This document shows positions 52,195 through 61,964 of a DNA stretch of 64,000 bases, piece by piece. Location of the stretch: contig NZ_FOQY01000011.1 in assembly GCF_900113865.1 (NCBI RefSeq), positions 1-64,000 of the forward strand, read 5' to 3'. Below the pieces are notes generated by a model. That model did not search any database, was not told the origin of the DNA, and saw nothing but the letters and a program-made list of their open reading frames with translations. The DNA comes from Streptosporangium canum (GTDB taxonomy: Bacteria > Actinomycetota > Actinomycetes > Streptosporangiales > Streptosporangiaceae). The position numbers and the translations under genes were made by a program. The stretch's first letter is position 1. Each line of letters starts with the position of its first letter.

Positions 52195-52988
52195 GCCTGC
52201 TCTCCCTTCAGAAGAGTGACGGCCGCCGAGACGGTGGTCGCCGACAGGGACGCCATGCCGCCGCCGATCCGGCCGGTCAGCGTCCTGGCGCCGGGCTGGT
52301 TGGAGCGGCGGAGCTCGGCGAAGGCGGTGTCGAGCCTGCCGGAGGTGGAGCGGATCGTGACATCGGTCTCGACTCCGCGCGGCAGCCGGAGCATGATCTC
52401 GCCCGAGACGCTGTTCAACGTCACGTGACCGGTCGGCGGGAGCTCCAGGTCGGCGGTGATCCGGCCGGAGACGGTGGTGGCGCGGAGCCGGCGGGGCGTG
52501 CCCTGGGCCACGGTCAGCTCGCCCGAGACGCTCTTGAAGGACAGGTCGCCGACCAGGCCGCGGCTCTCCACGTCGCCGGAGACGGTGTCGGCGTGGATCT
52601 CGCCGCTCACCCCGTCGAGCACGATCTCACCGGAGACACTCTTGACCGAGGTGCGGCTCTCGAAACCGGCCACGACGGCCGAGGCGGAGACCACTCCCGC
52701 GTTGACCGGGCAGTCCTTCGGCACGGTCAGCGTCAGCGTGGTCTCGCGGCGTCCGGGGCGCAGCCAGCCGAGCAGGCCGTCCCAGGTCAGGTCCTTGTAG
52801 GCGACGGTGAGTGTGCCGTCGTCCTCGTGGGTGACGATCAGTGGCGGGTTGCCGATGTCGGCGACCTCAAGGGTGGGCGGGCCGTCGCTGGCCAGCACCG
52901 CCAGCCTGCCCGCCACGATCCGGACGTTGAGCTTTCTCACGGTGTCGAAGGTGAGCTGCTCGGGTTTCTCGATGGTCCACTGCCGCAT
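52191..52988 (-). CDS. DUF4097 beta-strand repeat protein
   Basis: The 265-residue protein has a series of short repeats ending in VSGE or VSGD (for example FKSVSGELTVAQG, NSVSGEIMLRLP), the DUF4097 beta-helix pattern. There is no signal peptide. Such genes often sit with PadR regulators and are thought to act at the envelope, but their function is unknown. Note that it is the upstream gene of the pair on the minus strand; the PadR gene starts within its last codons. Confidence 0.88.
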   Translation of the reverse strand: MRQWTIEKPEQLTFDTVRKLNVRIVAGRLAVLASDGPPTLEVADIGNPPLIVTHEDDGTLTVAYKDLTWDGLLGWLRPGRRETTLTLTVPKDCPVNAGVVSASAVVAGFESRTSVKSVSGEIVLDGVSGEIHADTVSGDVESRGLVGDLSFKSVSGELTVAQGTPRRLRATTVSGRITADLELPPTGHVTLNSVSGEIMLRLPRGVETDVTIRSTSGRLDTAFAELRRSNQPGARTLTGRIGGGMASLSATTVSAAVTLLKGEQA

Positions 52989-53059
52989 GTTCGTGACCTC
53001 CTTCTACAAGACACGATATGTCGCGTCGTAAGCGGAGGTCAAGATATATCGCGACTGCT

Positions 53060-53236
53060 TCAGTCGTCCTCGTCGTCCAGCCGGGCCAGCCAGGTGGCCA
53101 GCCGTTCCACCGGGGTCTCGAACTCCGGGTTCAGGTCGACGAACTCGCGCAGCCGCTCGGCCAGCCACACGATGTTGACCTCCTCCTCGCCGCGGCGCTC
53201 GACAAGCTCCTCGATGCCCCGATCGGTGAAGTACAT
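53060..53236 (-). CDS. DUF6104 family small protein
   Basis: A 58-residue acidic protein (MYFTDRGIEELVERRGEEEV...) of a family conserved across actinobacteria and often found beside kgd. No function is known. ATG 53236 matches the family N-terminus, and CGAGGAGAA lies just upstream. Confidence 0.85.
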   Translation of the reverse strand: MYFTDRGIEELVERRGEEEVNIVWLAERLREFVDLNPEFETPVERLATWLARLDDEDD

Positions 53237-53303
53237 CGTTCTCCTCGCAGTAACGGGGAAGTCCCCCACAGGGGCTCCTGTGGGGGACTTCCGAAGGTGG
53301 TGC

Positions 53304-56300
53304 CTAGCTGAAGATCTCTCCCAGCATCTGCTGCAACTCCGCCTCGTGCGCGGAGTGCGAGCCCGTCGCGGGGGAGGAGTTCGCCTTGCGGGAGACCCGC
53401 TTGATCGGACGCCCGCCGAAGGTGTCGGGGTTCTCCGCCAGCTTCAGCGTCAGGAACGGCCACGGGCCCATGTTGACGGGCTCGTCCTGCGCCCACACCA
53501 GCTCGACGCCGTCGGCGTATCGTCCCAGCTCGGCCGCGAGCGGGTTCATCGGGAACGGGTAGAGCCGCTCCAGACGGACGATCGCCACGTCGGTCCGGCC
53601 CTGCCTGTCACGGGCCGCCGCCAGATCGTAGTAGATCTTGCCGGAGCAGAGCACGACCTTGCGCACCTCGGCCGGGTTCACCGTGGTGTCGCCGAGCACC
53701 GGCCGGAACGAGCCCGAGGTGAACTCGCTGACCGGCGAGACCGCCGCCTTGTGCCGCAGCAGCGACTTGGGCGTGAACACCACCAGCGGGCGGTGCCGGT
53801 TCGACTTCGTCTGCCAGCGCAGCAGGTGGAAGTAGTTCGCCGGCAGCGTCGGCTGGGCCACGGTCATGTTGTCGTAGGCGCACATCTGCAGGAAGCGCTC
53901 GATGCGGGCCGAGGAGTGGTCCGGGCCCTGACCCTCGTAGCCGTGCGGCAGCAGCAGGGTGACGCCGGAGCGCTGGCCCCACTTCTGCTCGCCCGCGGTG
54001 ATGTACTCGTCGATCACGGACTGGGCGCCGTTGACGAAGTCACCGAACTGGGCCTCCCAGGCGACCAGGGCCTCCGGGCGCTCCACGCTGTAGCCGTACT
54101 CGAAGCCGAGCGCGGCGTACTCGCTGAGCAGCGAGTCGTAGACGTAGAACTTGGTGGTGCCCTCGTTGAACGTCTTGAGCGGGGTGTGCTCCTCGCCCGT
54201 GACGCGGTCCACCAGCACGGCGTGCCGCTGGACGAAGGTGCCACGCCGGGAGTCCTGGCCGACCAGGCGGACCGGGTGGCCGTCGATCAGCAGCGACCCG
54301 AAGGCGAGGGTCTCGCCCATGCCCCAGTCGATGCGGTCCTCGGCGACCATCTGCCCGCGGCGCTGGATGACCGGCAGCAGGCGCGGATGGATCGTGAAGC
54401 CCTCCGGCAGGTTGAGCTGGGTGTCGACGATCCGCTTGACGGTCTCCTCGGAGATCCCCGTCGGGGTGTCCTCGTGCGACCAGGGGATGATGGAGTCCAC
54501 GTCGACCGGGCGGGCGAACTCGCCGGTCGACTCCTTGGACGCCGCGCGGGTCTCGGCGAAGGCGTTCTCCAGCTTGGCCTGGTAGTCGCGGAGCGCGCCC
54601 TCGGCCTCCTCCACCGTGATGTCGCCCCGGCCGATCAGCGCCTCGGTGTAGAGCTTGCGGGTGGAGCGCTTGGCGTCGATCAGGTCGTACATCAGCGGCT
54701 GGGTGAAGCTCGGGTTGTCGGACTCGTTGTGGCCGCGGCGCCGGTAGCAGATCAGGTCGATGACGACGTCCTTGCGGAACGCCTGGCGGTATTCGAACGC
54801 CAGCTTCCCGACCCGGACCACGGCCTCGGGGTCGTCCCCGTTGACGTGCAGGATCGGGGCCTGGATCATCCGGGCCACGTCGGTGGCGTACACGCTGGAG
54901 CGCGAGGACGCCGGCGAGGTGGTGAAGCCGACCTGGTTGTTGACCACGATGTGGACCGTGCCGCCGGTGCGGTAGCCCCGAAGCTGCGACAGGTTCAGCG
55001 TCTCGGCCACCACGCCCTGGCCGGCGAAGGCCGCGTCGCCGTGGACGAGCACGGGCAGGACCGTGAAGCCCTCCTCGCCCCGCTCCAGCAGGTCCTGCTT
55101 GGCGCGGACCACGCCCTCCAGGACCGGGTCCACCGTCTCCAGGTGCGAGGGGTTGGCCACGACCGAGGTCTTGAGCTTGCTGCCGTCGGGTGAGACGAAG
55201 TCACCGGTGGCGCCCAGGTGGTACTTGACGTCGCCGGAGCCGTGCGCCGTCCGCGGGTCGATGTTGCCCTCGAACTCGCCGAAGATCTGGCCGTAGGACT
55301 TGCCCACGATGTTGGCCAGCACGTTGAGGCGGCCGCGGTGGGCCATGCCGATGACGGACTCGTCGAGGTTCTCCTCCGCGGCGGCGGAGAGCACCGAGTC
55401 GAGCAGCGGGATCAGCGACTCGCTGCCTTCGAGCGAGAAGCGCTTCTGGCCGACGAACTTGGTCTGCAGGAACGTCTCGAACGCCTCGGCGGTGTTGAGC
55501 CGCTCCAGGATGCGCAGCTGCTCCTCGCGGTCGGGCTTGGCGTGGGGACGCTCCACCCGGGCCTGGATCCAGGCGCGCTCCTCGGGGTTCTGCATGTGCA
55601 TGTACTCCACGCCGATGGTGCGGCAGTAGGAGTCACGCAGCACGCCGAGGATCTCGCGCAGCCTCATCAGAGGACGGCCGCCGAAGCCGCCGGTGGCGAA
55701 CTCGCGCTCCAGGTCCCACAGGGTCAGCCCGTGGGACTTGATGTCGAGGTCGGGGTGCTTGCGCTGCTTGTACTCCAGCGGGTCGGTGTCGGCCATCAGG
55801 TGGCCGCGGACCCGGAAGGCGTGGATCAGCTCGATGACCCGGGCCGACTTCGCCACGTCGTCGTCGTGCGTGGTCGAGATGTCCTGGACCCAGCGGACCG
55901 GCTCGTAGGGGATCCGGAGGGCTTCGAAGATCTCGTCGTAGAAGCCGTCCTCGCCCAGCAGGAGCCGGTGGACCTGGCGCAGGAAGTCACCCGACTGGGC
56001 GCCCTGGATGATCCGGTGGTCGTAGGTGCTGGTGAGCGTCATGACCTTGCTCACCGCGAGCCGGGAGAGCGTCTCGGGAGAGGCGCCCTGGTACTCCGCG
56101 GGGTACTCCATCGCGCCGACACCGATGATCGTGCCCTGCCCCGGCATCAGACGCGGCACCGAGTGGACGGTGCCGATCGTCCCGGGGTTGGTCAGCGAGA
56201 TCGTGGTGCCGGAGAAGTCGTCGACGCCGAGCTTGCCGGCCCTGGCCTTGCGCACGACCTCCTCGTACGCCACCCAGAACTGGCGGAAGTCCATGCCCTC

Positions 56301-56975
56301 GGTCGCCTTGATCGACGGCACCAGGAGCTGCCGGGTGCCGTCGCTCTTGGCGACGTCGATGGCCAGGCCGAGGTTGACGTGCTCCGGCTTGACCAGCACG
56401 GGCTTGCCGTCGGCCTCGGCGTAGGAGTGGTTCATCTCCGGCAGGGCCTTGAGGGCCTTGATGACCGCGTAACCGATCAGGTGCGTGAACGAGACCTTGC
56501 CGCCGCGACCGCGGGACAGGTGGTTGTTGATCACGATGCGGTTGTCGATGAGCAGCTTCGCCGGGACCGCGCGCACGCTGGTGGCCGTCGGGACCTCGAG
56601 GCTGGCCTCCATGTTGGCAGCCGTTCTGGCGGCGGCGCCGCGCAGTCGGACTTCCTCGGCACCGGCGGGCAACTGCGTCTCCTGCTTGGGCTTGTCCGCC
56701 GGGGTGGCCTTGGCCTTCGGCGCGGTGGTCACCGGTGCGGCGGCAGGGGTCGCCGGAGTCGCAGCCGGGGTTGGAGTGGCGGGCGCGGCTTTGGCCGCCC
56801 CCGGGGGCGCGGCTCTGCCGGACCCGGAATCAGGGGTGTAATCAGCGAAGAAGTTCCACCAGGCACGGTCCACAGACTCGGGATCCTGGAGGTACTTCTG
56901 GTACAGCTCGTCGACAAGCCATTCGTTTTGACCAAAGGCTGCCAGCGGGTTTGTCCGCGACGACTCAGACGACAC
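53304..56975 (-). CDS. kgd: Multifunctional 2-oxoglutarate decarboxylase/dehydrogenase E1-E2 (Kgd)
   Basis: This is the actinobacterial fusion acting in the TCA cycle at 2-oxoglutarate. The 1223-residue protein has an N-terminal E1 leader ([20 protein letters not shown]), a Pro/Ala linker, an E2-like acyltransferase domain with [17 protein letters not shown], and the ThDP-dependent E1 part ([23 protein letters not shown]). It lacks a lipoyl domain, as in mycobacteria. GTG 56975 (VSSESSR) is preferred; 57029 is an in-frame alternative. Confidence 0.95.
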   Translation of the reverse strand: MSSESSRTNPLAAFGQNEWLVDELYQKYLQDPESVDRAWWNFFADYTPDSGSGRAAPPGAAKAAPATPTPAATPATPAAAPVTTAPKAKATPADKPKQETQLPAGAEEVRLRGAAARTAANMEASLEVPTATSVRAVPAKLLIDNRIVINNHLSRGRGGKVSFTHLIGYAVIKALKALPEMNHSYAEADGKPVLVKPEHVNLGLAIDVAKSDGTRQLLVPSIKATEGMDFRQFWVAYEEVVRKARAGKLGVDDFSGTTISLTNPGTIGTVHSVPRLMPGQGTIIGVGAMEYPAEYQGASPETLSRLAVSKVMTLTSTYDHRIIQGAQSGDFLRQVHRLLLGEDGFYDEIFEALRIPYEPVRWVQDISTTHDDDVAKSARVIELIHAFRVRGHLMADTDPLEYKQRKHPDLDIKSHGLTLWDLEREFATGGFGGRPLMRLREILGVLRDSYCRTIGVEYMHMQNPEERAWIQARVERPHAKPDREEQLRILERLNTAEAFETFLQTKFVGQKRFSLEGSESLIPLLDSVLSAAAEENLDESVIGMAHRGRLNVLANIVGKSYGQIFGEFEGNIDPRTAHGSGDVKYHLGATGDFVSPDGSKLKTSVVANPSHLETVDPVLEGVVRAKQDLLERGEEGFTVLPVLVHGDAAFAGQGVVAETLNLSQLRGYRTGGTVHIVVNNQVGFTTSPASSRSSVYATDVARMIQAPILHVNGDDPEAVVRVGKLAFEYRQAFRKDVVIDLICYRRRGHNESDNPSFTQPLMYDLIDAKRSTRKLYTEALIGRGDITVEEAEGALRDYQAKLENAFAETRAASKESTGEFARPVDVDSIIPWSHEDTPTGISEETVKRIVDTQLNLPEGFTIHPRLLPVIQRRGQMVAEDRIDWGMGETLAFGSLLIDGHPVRLVGQDSRRGTFVQRHAVLVDRVTGEEHTPLKTFNEGTTKFYVYDSLLSEYAALGFEYGYSVERPEALVAWEAQFGDFVNGAQSVIDEYITAGEQKWGQRSGVTLLLPHGYEGQGPDHSSARIERFLQMCAYDNMTVAQPTLPANYFHLLRWQTKSNRHRPLVVFTPKSLLRHKAAVSPVSEFTSGSFRPVLGDTTVNPAEVRKVVLCSGKIYYDLAAARDRQGRTDVAIVRLERLYPFPMNPLAAELGRYADGVELVWAQDEPVNMGPWPFLTLKLAENPDTFGGRPIKRVSRKANSSPATGSHSAHEAELQQMLGEIFS

Positions 56976-57145
56976 GGCGGAAATCGCCCTCTTCCGCAGA
57001 TCGGCGTTGATGATAGAGAACCTGTCCAAGGCTACTCGCCTGGACCCGGAGCTGCGCCGATCTGACCGCAGCTCGCTGCTCGATCCTCCCAGTATCGTCC
57101 AAAACAGCCACCCCCGGGGGGTCTATATGGGGGGTGCGGGCCTGG

Positions 57146-57811
57146 TCACCCATGCGCTATGAGCCGTGACTCGACCCGGATGCCCGGAGTGACGATCTTG
57201 AGCGACTCGACCAGTTCGTCCCCCGCCGCGCGCAGCTCCTCCAGCGACATCGGCGCCAGCCGCTCCAGCAGGAACAGCGCGTCGACGGTCTCCTCGGTGA
57301 TCCGGGTGCGCACGCACTGCCGCCAGTTCCAGCGCCGGCAGGTGGCGCCCCTGTCGTCGCGCCAGACCACCTCGCCGATCTCCGGATGGTCGACGCCGGG
57401 CTCGCCCTTCTCGACGACCTCGAACGGCTCCTCGCCTGTGGCGCGGATCAGCCGGGCCGTCCCCTCGTAGTGGGCCAGGTCCTCCCCGCCGATCGGCAGC
57501 CCGTGCCTGACGCTGATCGCGTTGTAGGCGTCGACCACCTGGTTGATCTCCGGCAGCGGCATCCGCCTGACCAGCGCGTCCACCGACGGTCTGGTCCGCT
57601 GCGGCTTCGCCCCGAAGGCCCGGTAGGCCTCCCGCCACGCCTCGACCTTCGGGTCCTCGGCGCTCACCGCGCTGTCGGCCGCCCCGGCCAGCCAGGCCCG
57701 GGACCTGTCGTCGGTCGGTCCGTTGCGCAGGCCGTACACGCCCATGGCCAGGACCGCGAAGTCCGGTCTGAGCGCTGTTACGGCGGGGTCCACCCAGATG
57801 TCCTCGATCAC
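57146..57811 (-). CDS. B3/B4 domain protein
   Basis: The 221-residue protein matches the B3/B4 tRNA-binding fold of the phenylalanyl-tRNA synthetase beta chain (LPEINQVVDAYNAISVRHGLP, GGEDLAHYEGTARL). Free-standing copies may edit mischarged tRNA or be paralogues of unknown role. GTG 57811 with GAGGGG just upstream is the start, though spacing is short. Confidence 0.8.
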   Translation of the reverse strand: MIEDIWVDPAVTALRPDFAVLAMGVYGLRNGPTDDRSRAWLAGAADSAVSAEDPKVEAWREAYRAFGAKPQRTRPSVDALVRRMPLPEINQVVDAYNAISVRHGLPIGGEDLAHYEGTARLIRATGEEPFEVVEKGEPGVDHPEIGEVVWRDDRGATCRRWNWRQCVRTRITEETVDALFLLERLAPMSLEELRAAGDELVESLKIVTPGIRVESRLIAHG

Positions 57812-57929
57812 ACCCCTCAGCTTAGGCCTTGCCCGCCCTTCGGTCAGGGAGGAGCCGTGCGCATCGAGGCGGCGGACGAGCCTTCGATCACCGGTCACCT
57901 CTCGCCCGCAGGCGGATCCGCCGGGGCCG

Positions 57930-58823
57930 TCACCCGGCCGTCCAGTCGAGCTCCGGGCCGCGCGGCACGATCCGGCTCGGGTTGATGTTGGTCTGCGTCA
58001 TGAAGTAGTGCCGCTTGATGTGGTCGAAGTCGGTCGTGTCGCGGAACGCCGGGATCGCGTACAGGCGCCGGGCGTAGGCCCACAGCACCGGATAGTCGGT
58101 CAGCCGCCGGACCGCGCACTTGAAGTGGGAGTGGTAGACCGCGTCGAACCTGGCGAGCGTCGGGTAGAGCCGCACGTCGCTCTCGGTGAGCGCGTCGCCG
58201 TGCAGGTGGCGGCGGGTGGCGAGCCGCTCCTCCAGCAGGTCGAGGGTGTCGAAGACCTTGGTGACCGCCTCGTCGTAGGCCTCCTGGGAGGTGGCGAACC
58301 CGGCCCGGTAGACGCCGTTGTTGAGCCCGTCGAAGATCACCTCGTTCAGCGCGTCGATCTCCCCGCGCAGCGCGGCCGGGTAGAGGTCGGGCGCGCCCTC
58401 GGCGTGCCACGGCGCGAAGGCGGTCTCCAGCGTGAGGGTGATCTGGGGGTAGTCGTTGGTGACCAGCCGGCCGGCGGTGGCGTCCCAGACGCAGGGCACG
58501 GTGTAGCGGCCCTGGTAGCCGGGATCGGAGGCCAGGTAGAGCTCGGAGAGGTACTCCACGCCGGTGACCGGGTCGCCGCCGGGGATCCGCCAGCCCTTCT
58601 CGTCCCTGATCGGGTCCACGATCGTCACGCCGACGGCCTCCTGGAGGCCGAGCAGCTCGCGCACGATGAGCGAGCGGTGCGCCCAGGGGCAGGCGTAGGA
58701 GGCGTAGAGCCGGTAGCGGCCGGGCTCGGGCGGGTGCTCGCCGCCCTCCTCGATCCGCTCCGTGAACCGGTTCGGCTGCCGCACGAAGCGTCCGCCCTCG
58801 GAGATCTCGCGTCCCAGCTTCAT
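57930..58823 (-). CDS. Glutathione S-transferase-like reductase (glutathionyl-hydroquinone reductase type)
   Basis: The 297-residue protein has the Xi-class GST layout: catalytic Cys in SYACPWAHRSLI, the substrate region TVPCVWD and NNGVYRAGFATSQEAYD. Actinomycetes make mycothiol instead of glutathione, so the natural thiol is probably different. ATG 58823 gives MKLGREISEGG. It is divergent from the MBL hydrolase at 58904, leaving a shared 80-base promoter region. Confidence 0.86.
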   Translation of the reverse strand: MKLGREISEGGRFVRQPNRFTERIEEGGEHPPEPGRYRLYASYACPWAHRSLIVRELLGLQEAVGVTIVDPIRDEKGWRIPGGDPVTGVEYLSELYLASDPGYQGRYTVPCVWDATAGRLVTNDYPQITLTLETAFAPWHAEGAPDLYPAALRGEIDALNEVIFDGLNNGVYRAGFATSQEAYDEAVTKVFDTLDLLEERLATRRHLHGDALTESDVRLYPTLARFDAVYHSHFKCAVRRLTDYPVLWAYARRLYAIPAFRDTTDFDHIKRHYFMTQTNINPSRIVPRGPELDWTAG

Positions 58824-58903
58824 GGATCGACCGTACGCCACCCCGAGTAGAACATGATTCGGTTCAGGGGGCAGAATGCGGGGCGACGAAGGGAGCCGGG
58901 GAC

Positions 58904-59950
58904 ATGGTGACGGCGGCGAACGAGGCGCAGCGCGCGGCATGGCGAGGCGGAGGGTTTCCCGAGGTGGAACGGGTGCGGCCGGGGCTCTGGTCGATCCCGG
59001 TGCCGATCCCGATCAACCCTCTCCGCTACGTGCTGGTCTACGCCCTCGAACTCCCCGACGGGGTGGCGATCGTGGACGCGGGGTGGGACACCGACGAGGC
59101 GTACGGCGCGCTGGCCGCCGGGCTCGGGACCGCCGGATACGAGGTGACCGACGTCAAGGCCGTCCTGGTCACCCACATCCACCCCGACCACTACGGGCTG
59201 GCCGGCCGGATCCGCGAGGTGTCGGGCGCCTGGATCGGGCTGCACCCGGCGGACTCCCGGCTGCTGCGCGACCGCTACGACGAGGCCGGAATCGACGACC
59301 TGGTGGCGCGGGAGCGCCTGCTGCTGGTGCGGTCCGGGGTGCCGTCGCCCCTGCTGGACGAGCTGGCCGGGGCCTCGATGGCGCTCCGGCACTACGTGAC
59401 CATGGCCAGGCCCGACCGGCTGGTCGAGGACGGCGACCTCCTCGGCCTGCCCGGCTGGGACCTGCGGGCGGTCTGGACCCCCGGTCACTCGCCGGGGCAC
59501 GTGTGCTTCGTCGAGCAGGAGCGGCGGCTGCTGTTCTCCGGCGACCACGTGCTCCCCCGGATCACGCCCATCGTGGCGGTCCATCCGCAGTCCGCGCCCA
59601 ACCCGCTCGCCGACTACCTCGAGGCGCTGGCGGCGGTGCGCAAGTTCGACGTGGACGAGGTGCTGCCCGCGCACGAGTACCGGTTCCTGGAGCTGGCCGA
59701 CCGGGTCGACCACGTGATCGCCCACCACGAGGAGCGGCTGGCCGAGATCGAGGCGGTGGTCGGCGCCGGGGACGGGGTCACCTGCTGGGGCGCGGCGACC
59801 GGGCTGAGGTGGGCGCGCCCGTGGGAGACCATCCCGCCGTTCATGCGCCGGGGGGCGAACAACGAGACGCTGGCCCACCTGGTCTGGCTGGAGGCCAGGG
59901 GCCGGCTGCGCCGGGTCGCCGGTGAGCCCGACCTGTGGTTTCCCGCGTAA
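58904..59950 (+). CDS. MBL-fold metallohydrolase
   Basis: The 348-residue protein has the metallo-beta-lactamase motif HIHPDHYGLAG and further metal ligands (the His in TPGHSPGHVCF and in GDHVLPR, and HEYRF). The C-terminal 60 residues extend beyond the core fold. The substrate may be a thioester or lactone, not known. ATG 58904 follows AAGGGAG. Confidence 0.85.
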   Translation: MVTAANEAQRAAWRGGGFPEVERVRPGLWSIPVPIPINPLRYVLVYALELPDGVAIVDAGWDTDEAYGALAAGLGTAGYEVTDVKAVLVTHIHPDHYGLAGRIREVSGAWIGLHPADSRLLRDRYDEAGIDDLVARERLLLVRSGVPSPLLDELAGASMALRHYVTMARPDRLVEDGDLLGLPGWDLRAVWTPGHSPGHVCFVEQERRLLFSGDHVLPRITPIVAVHPQSAPNPLADYLEALAAVRKFDVDEVLPAHEYRFLELADRVDHVIAHHEERLAEIEAVVGAGDGVTCWGAATGLRWARPWETIPPFMRRGANNETLAHLVWLEARGRLRRVAGEPDLWFPA

Positions 59951-60012
59951 TCCCTGGTGGGGTCGGGTGTCGATTCCCTCCAAAGCATTTCATGCAAAAC
60001 AAGTAGGAAATA

Positions 60013-60041
60013 TTGACTTAGTGCCGAGTCGTGCGTAGCTT
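60013..60041 (+). promoter_or_regulatory. Promoter of the sulfur operon (leaderless start)
   Basis: TTGACT (60013-60018) and TAGCTT (60036-60041) are separated by 17 bases. The ATG of the leader ORF at 60049 begins seven bases after the -10 element, so transcription should start at the ATG. A GCAT-TTC-ATGC inverted repeat at 59985-59995 lies upstream and may be an operator. Confidence 0.65.
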
Positions 60042-60048
60042 CTCCGGT

Positions 60049-60117
60049 ATGGGCCTCTATCTGACCCGGTGTGCACATGTCGACTTCTGTCGAGTGTCCA
60101 GCGCCCAGTGTCCGTGA
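60049..60117 (+). CDS. Cys-rich leader peptide of the sulfur operon
   Basis: A 22-codon ORF (MGLYLTRCAHVDFCRVSSAQ, then CP) contains three Cys codons and the LTR..HVD..RVSSA pattern seen in leader peptides ahead of sulfur genes in actinomycetes. It ends 45 bases before the binding-protein gene and appears to start at the 5' end of the mRNA. Translation rate should sense cysteine supply and set expression downstream. Confidence 0.8.
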   Translation: MGLYLTRCAHVDFCRVSSAQCP

Positions 60118-60162
60118 TCACGAACCGACTCCACCGTCCCCTCATTTCTCAGGACGTCAATC

Positions 60163-61173
60163 GTGATCAAGCTCAGACAAGTCCCTCTCTCCGTGCTGCT
60201 GGTGGGGCTCCTCACCGCCTGCGGCGCGCGGGCCGCCGCCGAACCCGGCGGCCCCGAGACCCTGGAGCTCCGCTACCAGGGCAGCGTCGGCGCCGTCACC
60301 TTCCCCGAGTTCGCCGAGGAGCTCGGCTACCTCGGCCCCATCAAGCTCACGTGGATCGGCAACACGATCTCCGGTCCGCAGGACATCCAGGCCGCGGCCA
60401 CCGGTCAGACCGACTTCGGCGGCGCCTTCAACGGCGCCATCGTCAAGCTGGTCGCGGCCAGGGCCCCCATCAAGGCCGTGATCGGCTACTACGGCAGCGA
60501 CAAGGACAGCTACATCGGCTACTTCGTGGCCGACGGCTCACCGATCAGGGGCCCGCGCGACCTGATCGGCAAGAAGATCGGGGTCAACACCCTGGGCGCC
60601 CATCTGGAGGCGGCGCTCAAGGAGTACCTCAAGCGCGGCGGGCTGACCCCCGGCGAGATCAAGCAGGTCGAACTGGTCGTCGTGCCACCGGTCAACACCG
60701 AGCAGGCGCTCCGCCAGGGCCGGATCGACGTGGCCGCGCTGAGCGGCATCCTCCGCGACAAGGCGCTGCTGCGCGGCGGGATCCGCCCGCTCTTCAAGGA
60801 CGTCGACCTGTTCGGCCCCTTCACCGCCGGGAGCGTCGTGCTCACCGAGCGGTTCATCGAGCGGAACCCGAACACCACGAAGAAGTTCGTCGAGGCCTTC
60901 GCCAAGGCCGTCGAGTGGACCCGGACCCACTCCCGCGAAGAGGTCGTCGCCAAGGCGAAAGAGATCATCGCCAAGCGGAAGCGGAACGAGGACACCACCG
61001 CCATCGAGTTCTGGAAGAGCAGCGGGGTGGCCAACAAGGGCGGCGTGATCGACGCCAGGGAGTTCCAGACCTGGGTCGACTGGCTGGAGCGCGAGGGCGA
61101 GATCAAGAAGGGTCAGGTCAGGGCCGAGGACCTCTTCACCAATGCCTACAACCCGTTCGGAGGCACCCGATGA
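60163..61173 (+). CDS. Aliphatic-sulfonate-type ABC transporter substrate-binding lipoprotein
   Basis: The 336-residue protein has a lipobox ending at Cys20 (GLLTAC) and the nitrate/sulfonate/taurine binding-protein fold, for example TISGPQDIQAAATGQTDFGG, DLIGKKIGVNTLGAHLEA and NPNTTKKFVEAFAKAVEW. GTG 60163 follows AGGA. It should bind an organosulfur compound for import. Overlaps the ATPase gene by four bases. Confidence 0.88.
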   Translation: MIKLRQVPLSVLLVGLLTACGARAAAEPGGPETLELRYQGSVGAVTFPEFAEELGYLGPIKLTWIGNTISGPQDIQAAATGQTDFGGAFNGAIVKLVAARAPIKAVIGYYGSDKDSYIGYFVADGSPIRGPRDLIGKKIGVNTLGAHLEAALKEYLKRGGLTPGEIKQVELVVVPPVNTEQALRQGRIDVAALSGILRDKALLRGGIRPLFKDVDLFGPFTAGSVVLTERFIERNPNTTKKFVEAFAKAVEWTRTHSREEVVAKAKEIIAKRKRNEDTTAIEFWKSSGVANKGGVIDAREFQTWVDWLEREGEIKKGQVRAEDLFTNAYNPFGGTR

Positions 61174-61964
61174 AGATCCAGATCCAGGGAGTCGGCAAGG
61201 AGTTCCGCGTGCGCGGCGCCGGCCGGCCGTTCACCGCGCTCGACGACGTCACCCTCGACGTGCGGGCCGGGGAGTTGCTCACCCTCGTCGGGCCGAGCGG
61301 TTGCGGCAAGTCCACCCTCCTCGACCTGCTCGCCGGGCTGACCGAGCCGACCAGCGGCCGGATCCTGCTGGACGGCGCCCCCGTCGACGGCCCCGGCCTG
61401 GACCGGGGGATCGTCTTCCAGCAGTACGCGCTGTTCCCCTGGCGCACCGCGCTGTCCAACGTCGAGTTCGGGTTGGCGGCGAAAGCCGTACCGAGGAAGG
61501 AGCGCGCCGAGCGGGCCAGGTCCTATCTGGACCTGGTCGGGCTGCGCGGGTTCGAGGAGCGCTATCCGCACGAGCTGTCCGGAGGCATGCGCCAGCGCGT
61601 GGCCATCGCCCGGAGCCTCGCCTTCGACCCGGACGTGCTGCTGATGGACGAGCCGTTCGCCGCGCTGGACGCGCAGACCCGCGAGTCCCTCCAGGAGGAG
61701 CTGCTGCGGATCTGGGAGAAGACCGGCAAGACGATCGTGTTCATCACCCACGGCATCGACGAGGCCGTCTATCTCGGCCGGCGGGTCGCGGTCATGACCT
61801 CCCGGCCCGGCCGGATCAAGCGGGTCGTCGACGTCGAGTTCGACTCCCGCGACGGAGACCTGCGGGCCGACGCGCGCTTCGGCGAGTACCGGCACCAGGT
61901 GTGGACGCTGCTCCGTGACGAGGTCGCGGCCGCCAGAACGGAGGAGGTGGTCCACGTTGGCTAG
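61170..61964 (+). CDS. Sulfonate-type ABC transporter ATP-binding protein
   Basis: The 264-residue ATPase has Walker [30 protein letters not shown], signature LSGGMRQRVAIARSLA, Walker B LLMDEPFAALDA and the switch His in FITHGIDEA. This fits SsuB/TauB-like importers. ATG 61170 overlaps the previous stop (ATGA). The 3' end overlaps the permease gene by eight bases. Confidence 0.92.
   Translation: MKIQIQGVGKEFRVRGAGRPFTALDDVTLDVRAGELLTLVGPSGCGKSTLLDLLAGLTEPTSGRILLDGAPVDGPGLDRGIVFQQYALFPWRTALSNVEFGLAAKAVPRKERAERARSYLDLVGLRGFEERYPHELSGGMRQRVAIARSLAFDPDVLLMDEPFAALDAQTRESLQEELLRIWEKTGKTIVFITHGIDEAVYLGRRVAVMTSRPGRIKRVVDVEFDSRDGDLRADARFGEYRHQVWTLLRDEVAAARTEEVVHVG

Noticed and set aside
52425..55193. 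A long plus-strand open frame opposite the DUF4097 and kgd genes
   Set aside because: It has no recognisable domain and is explained by codon-position GC bias of the true genes on the other strand.
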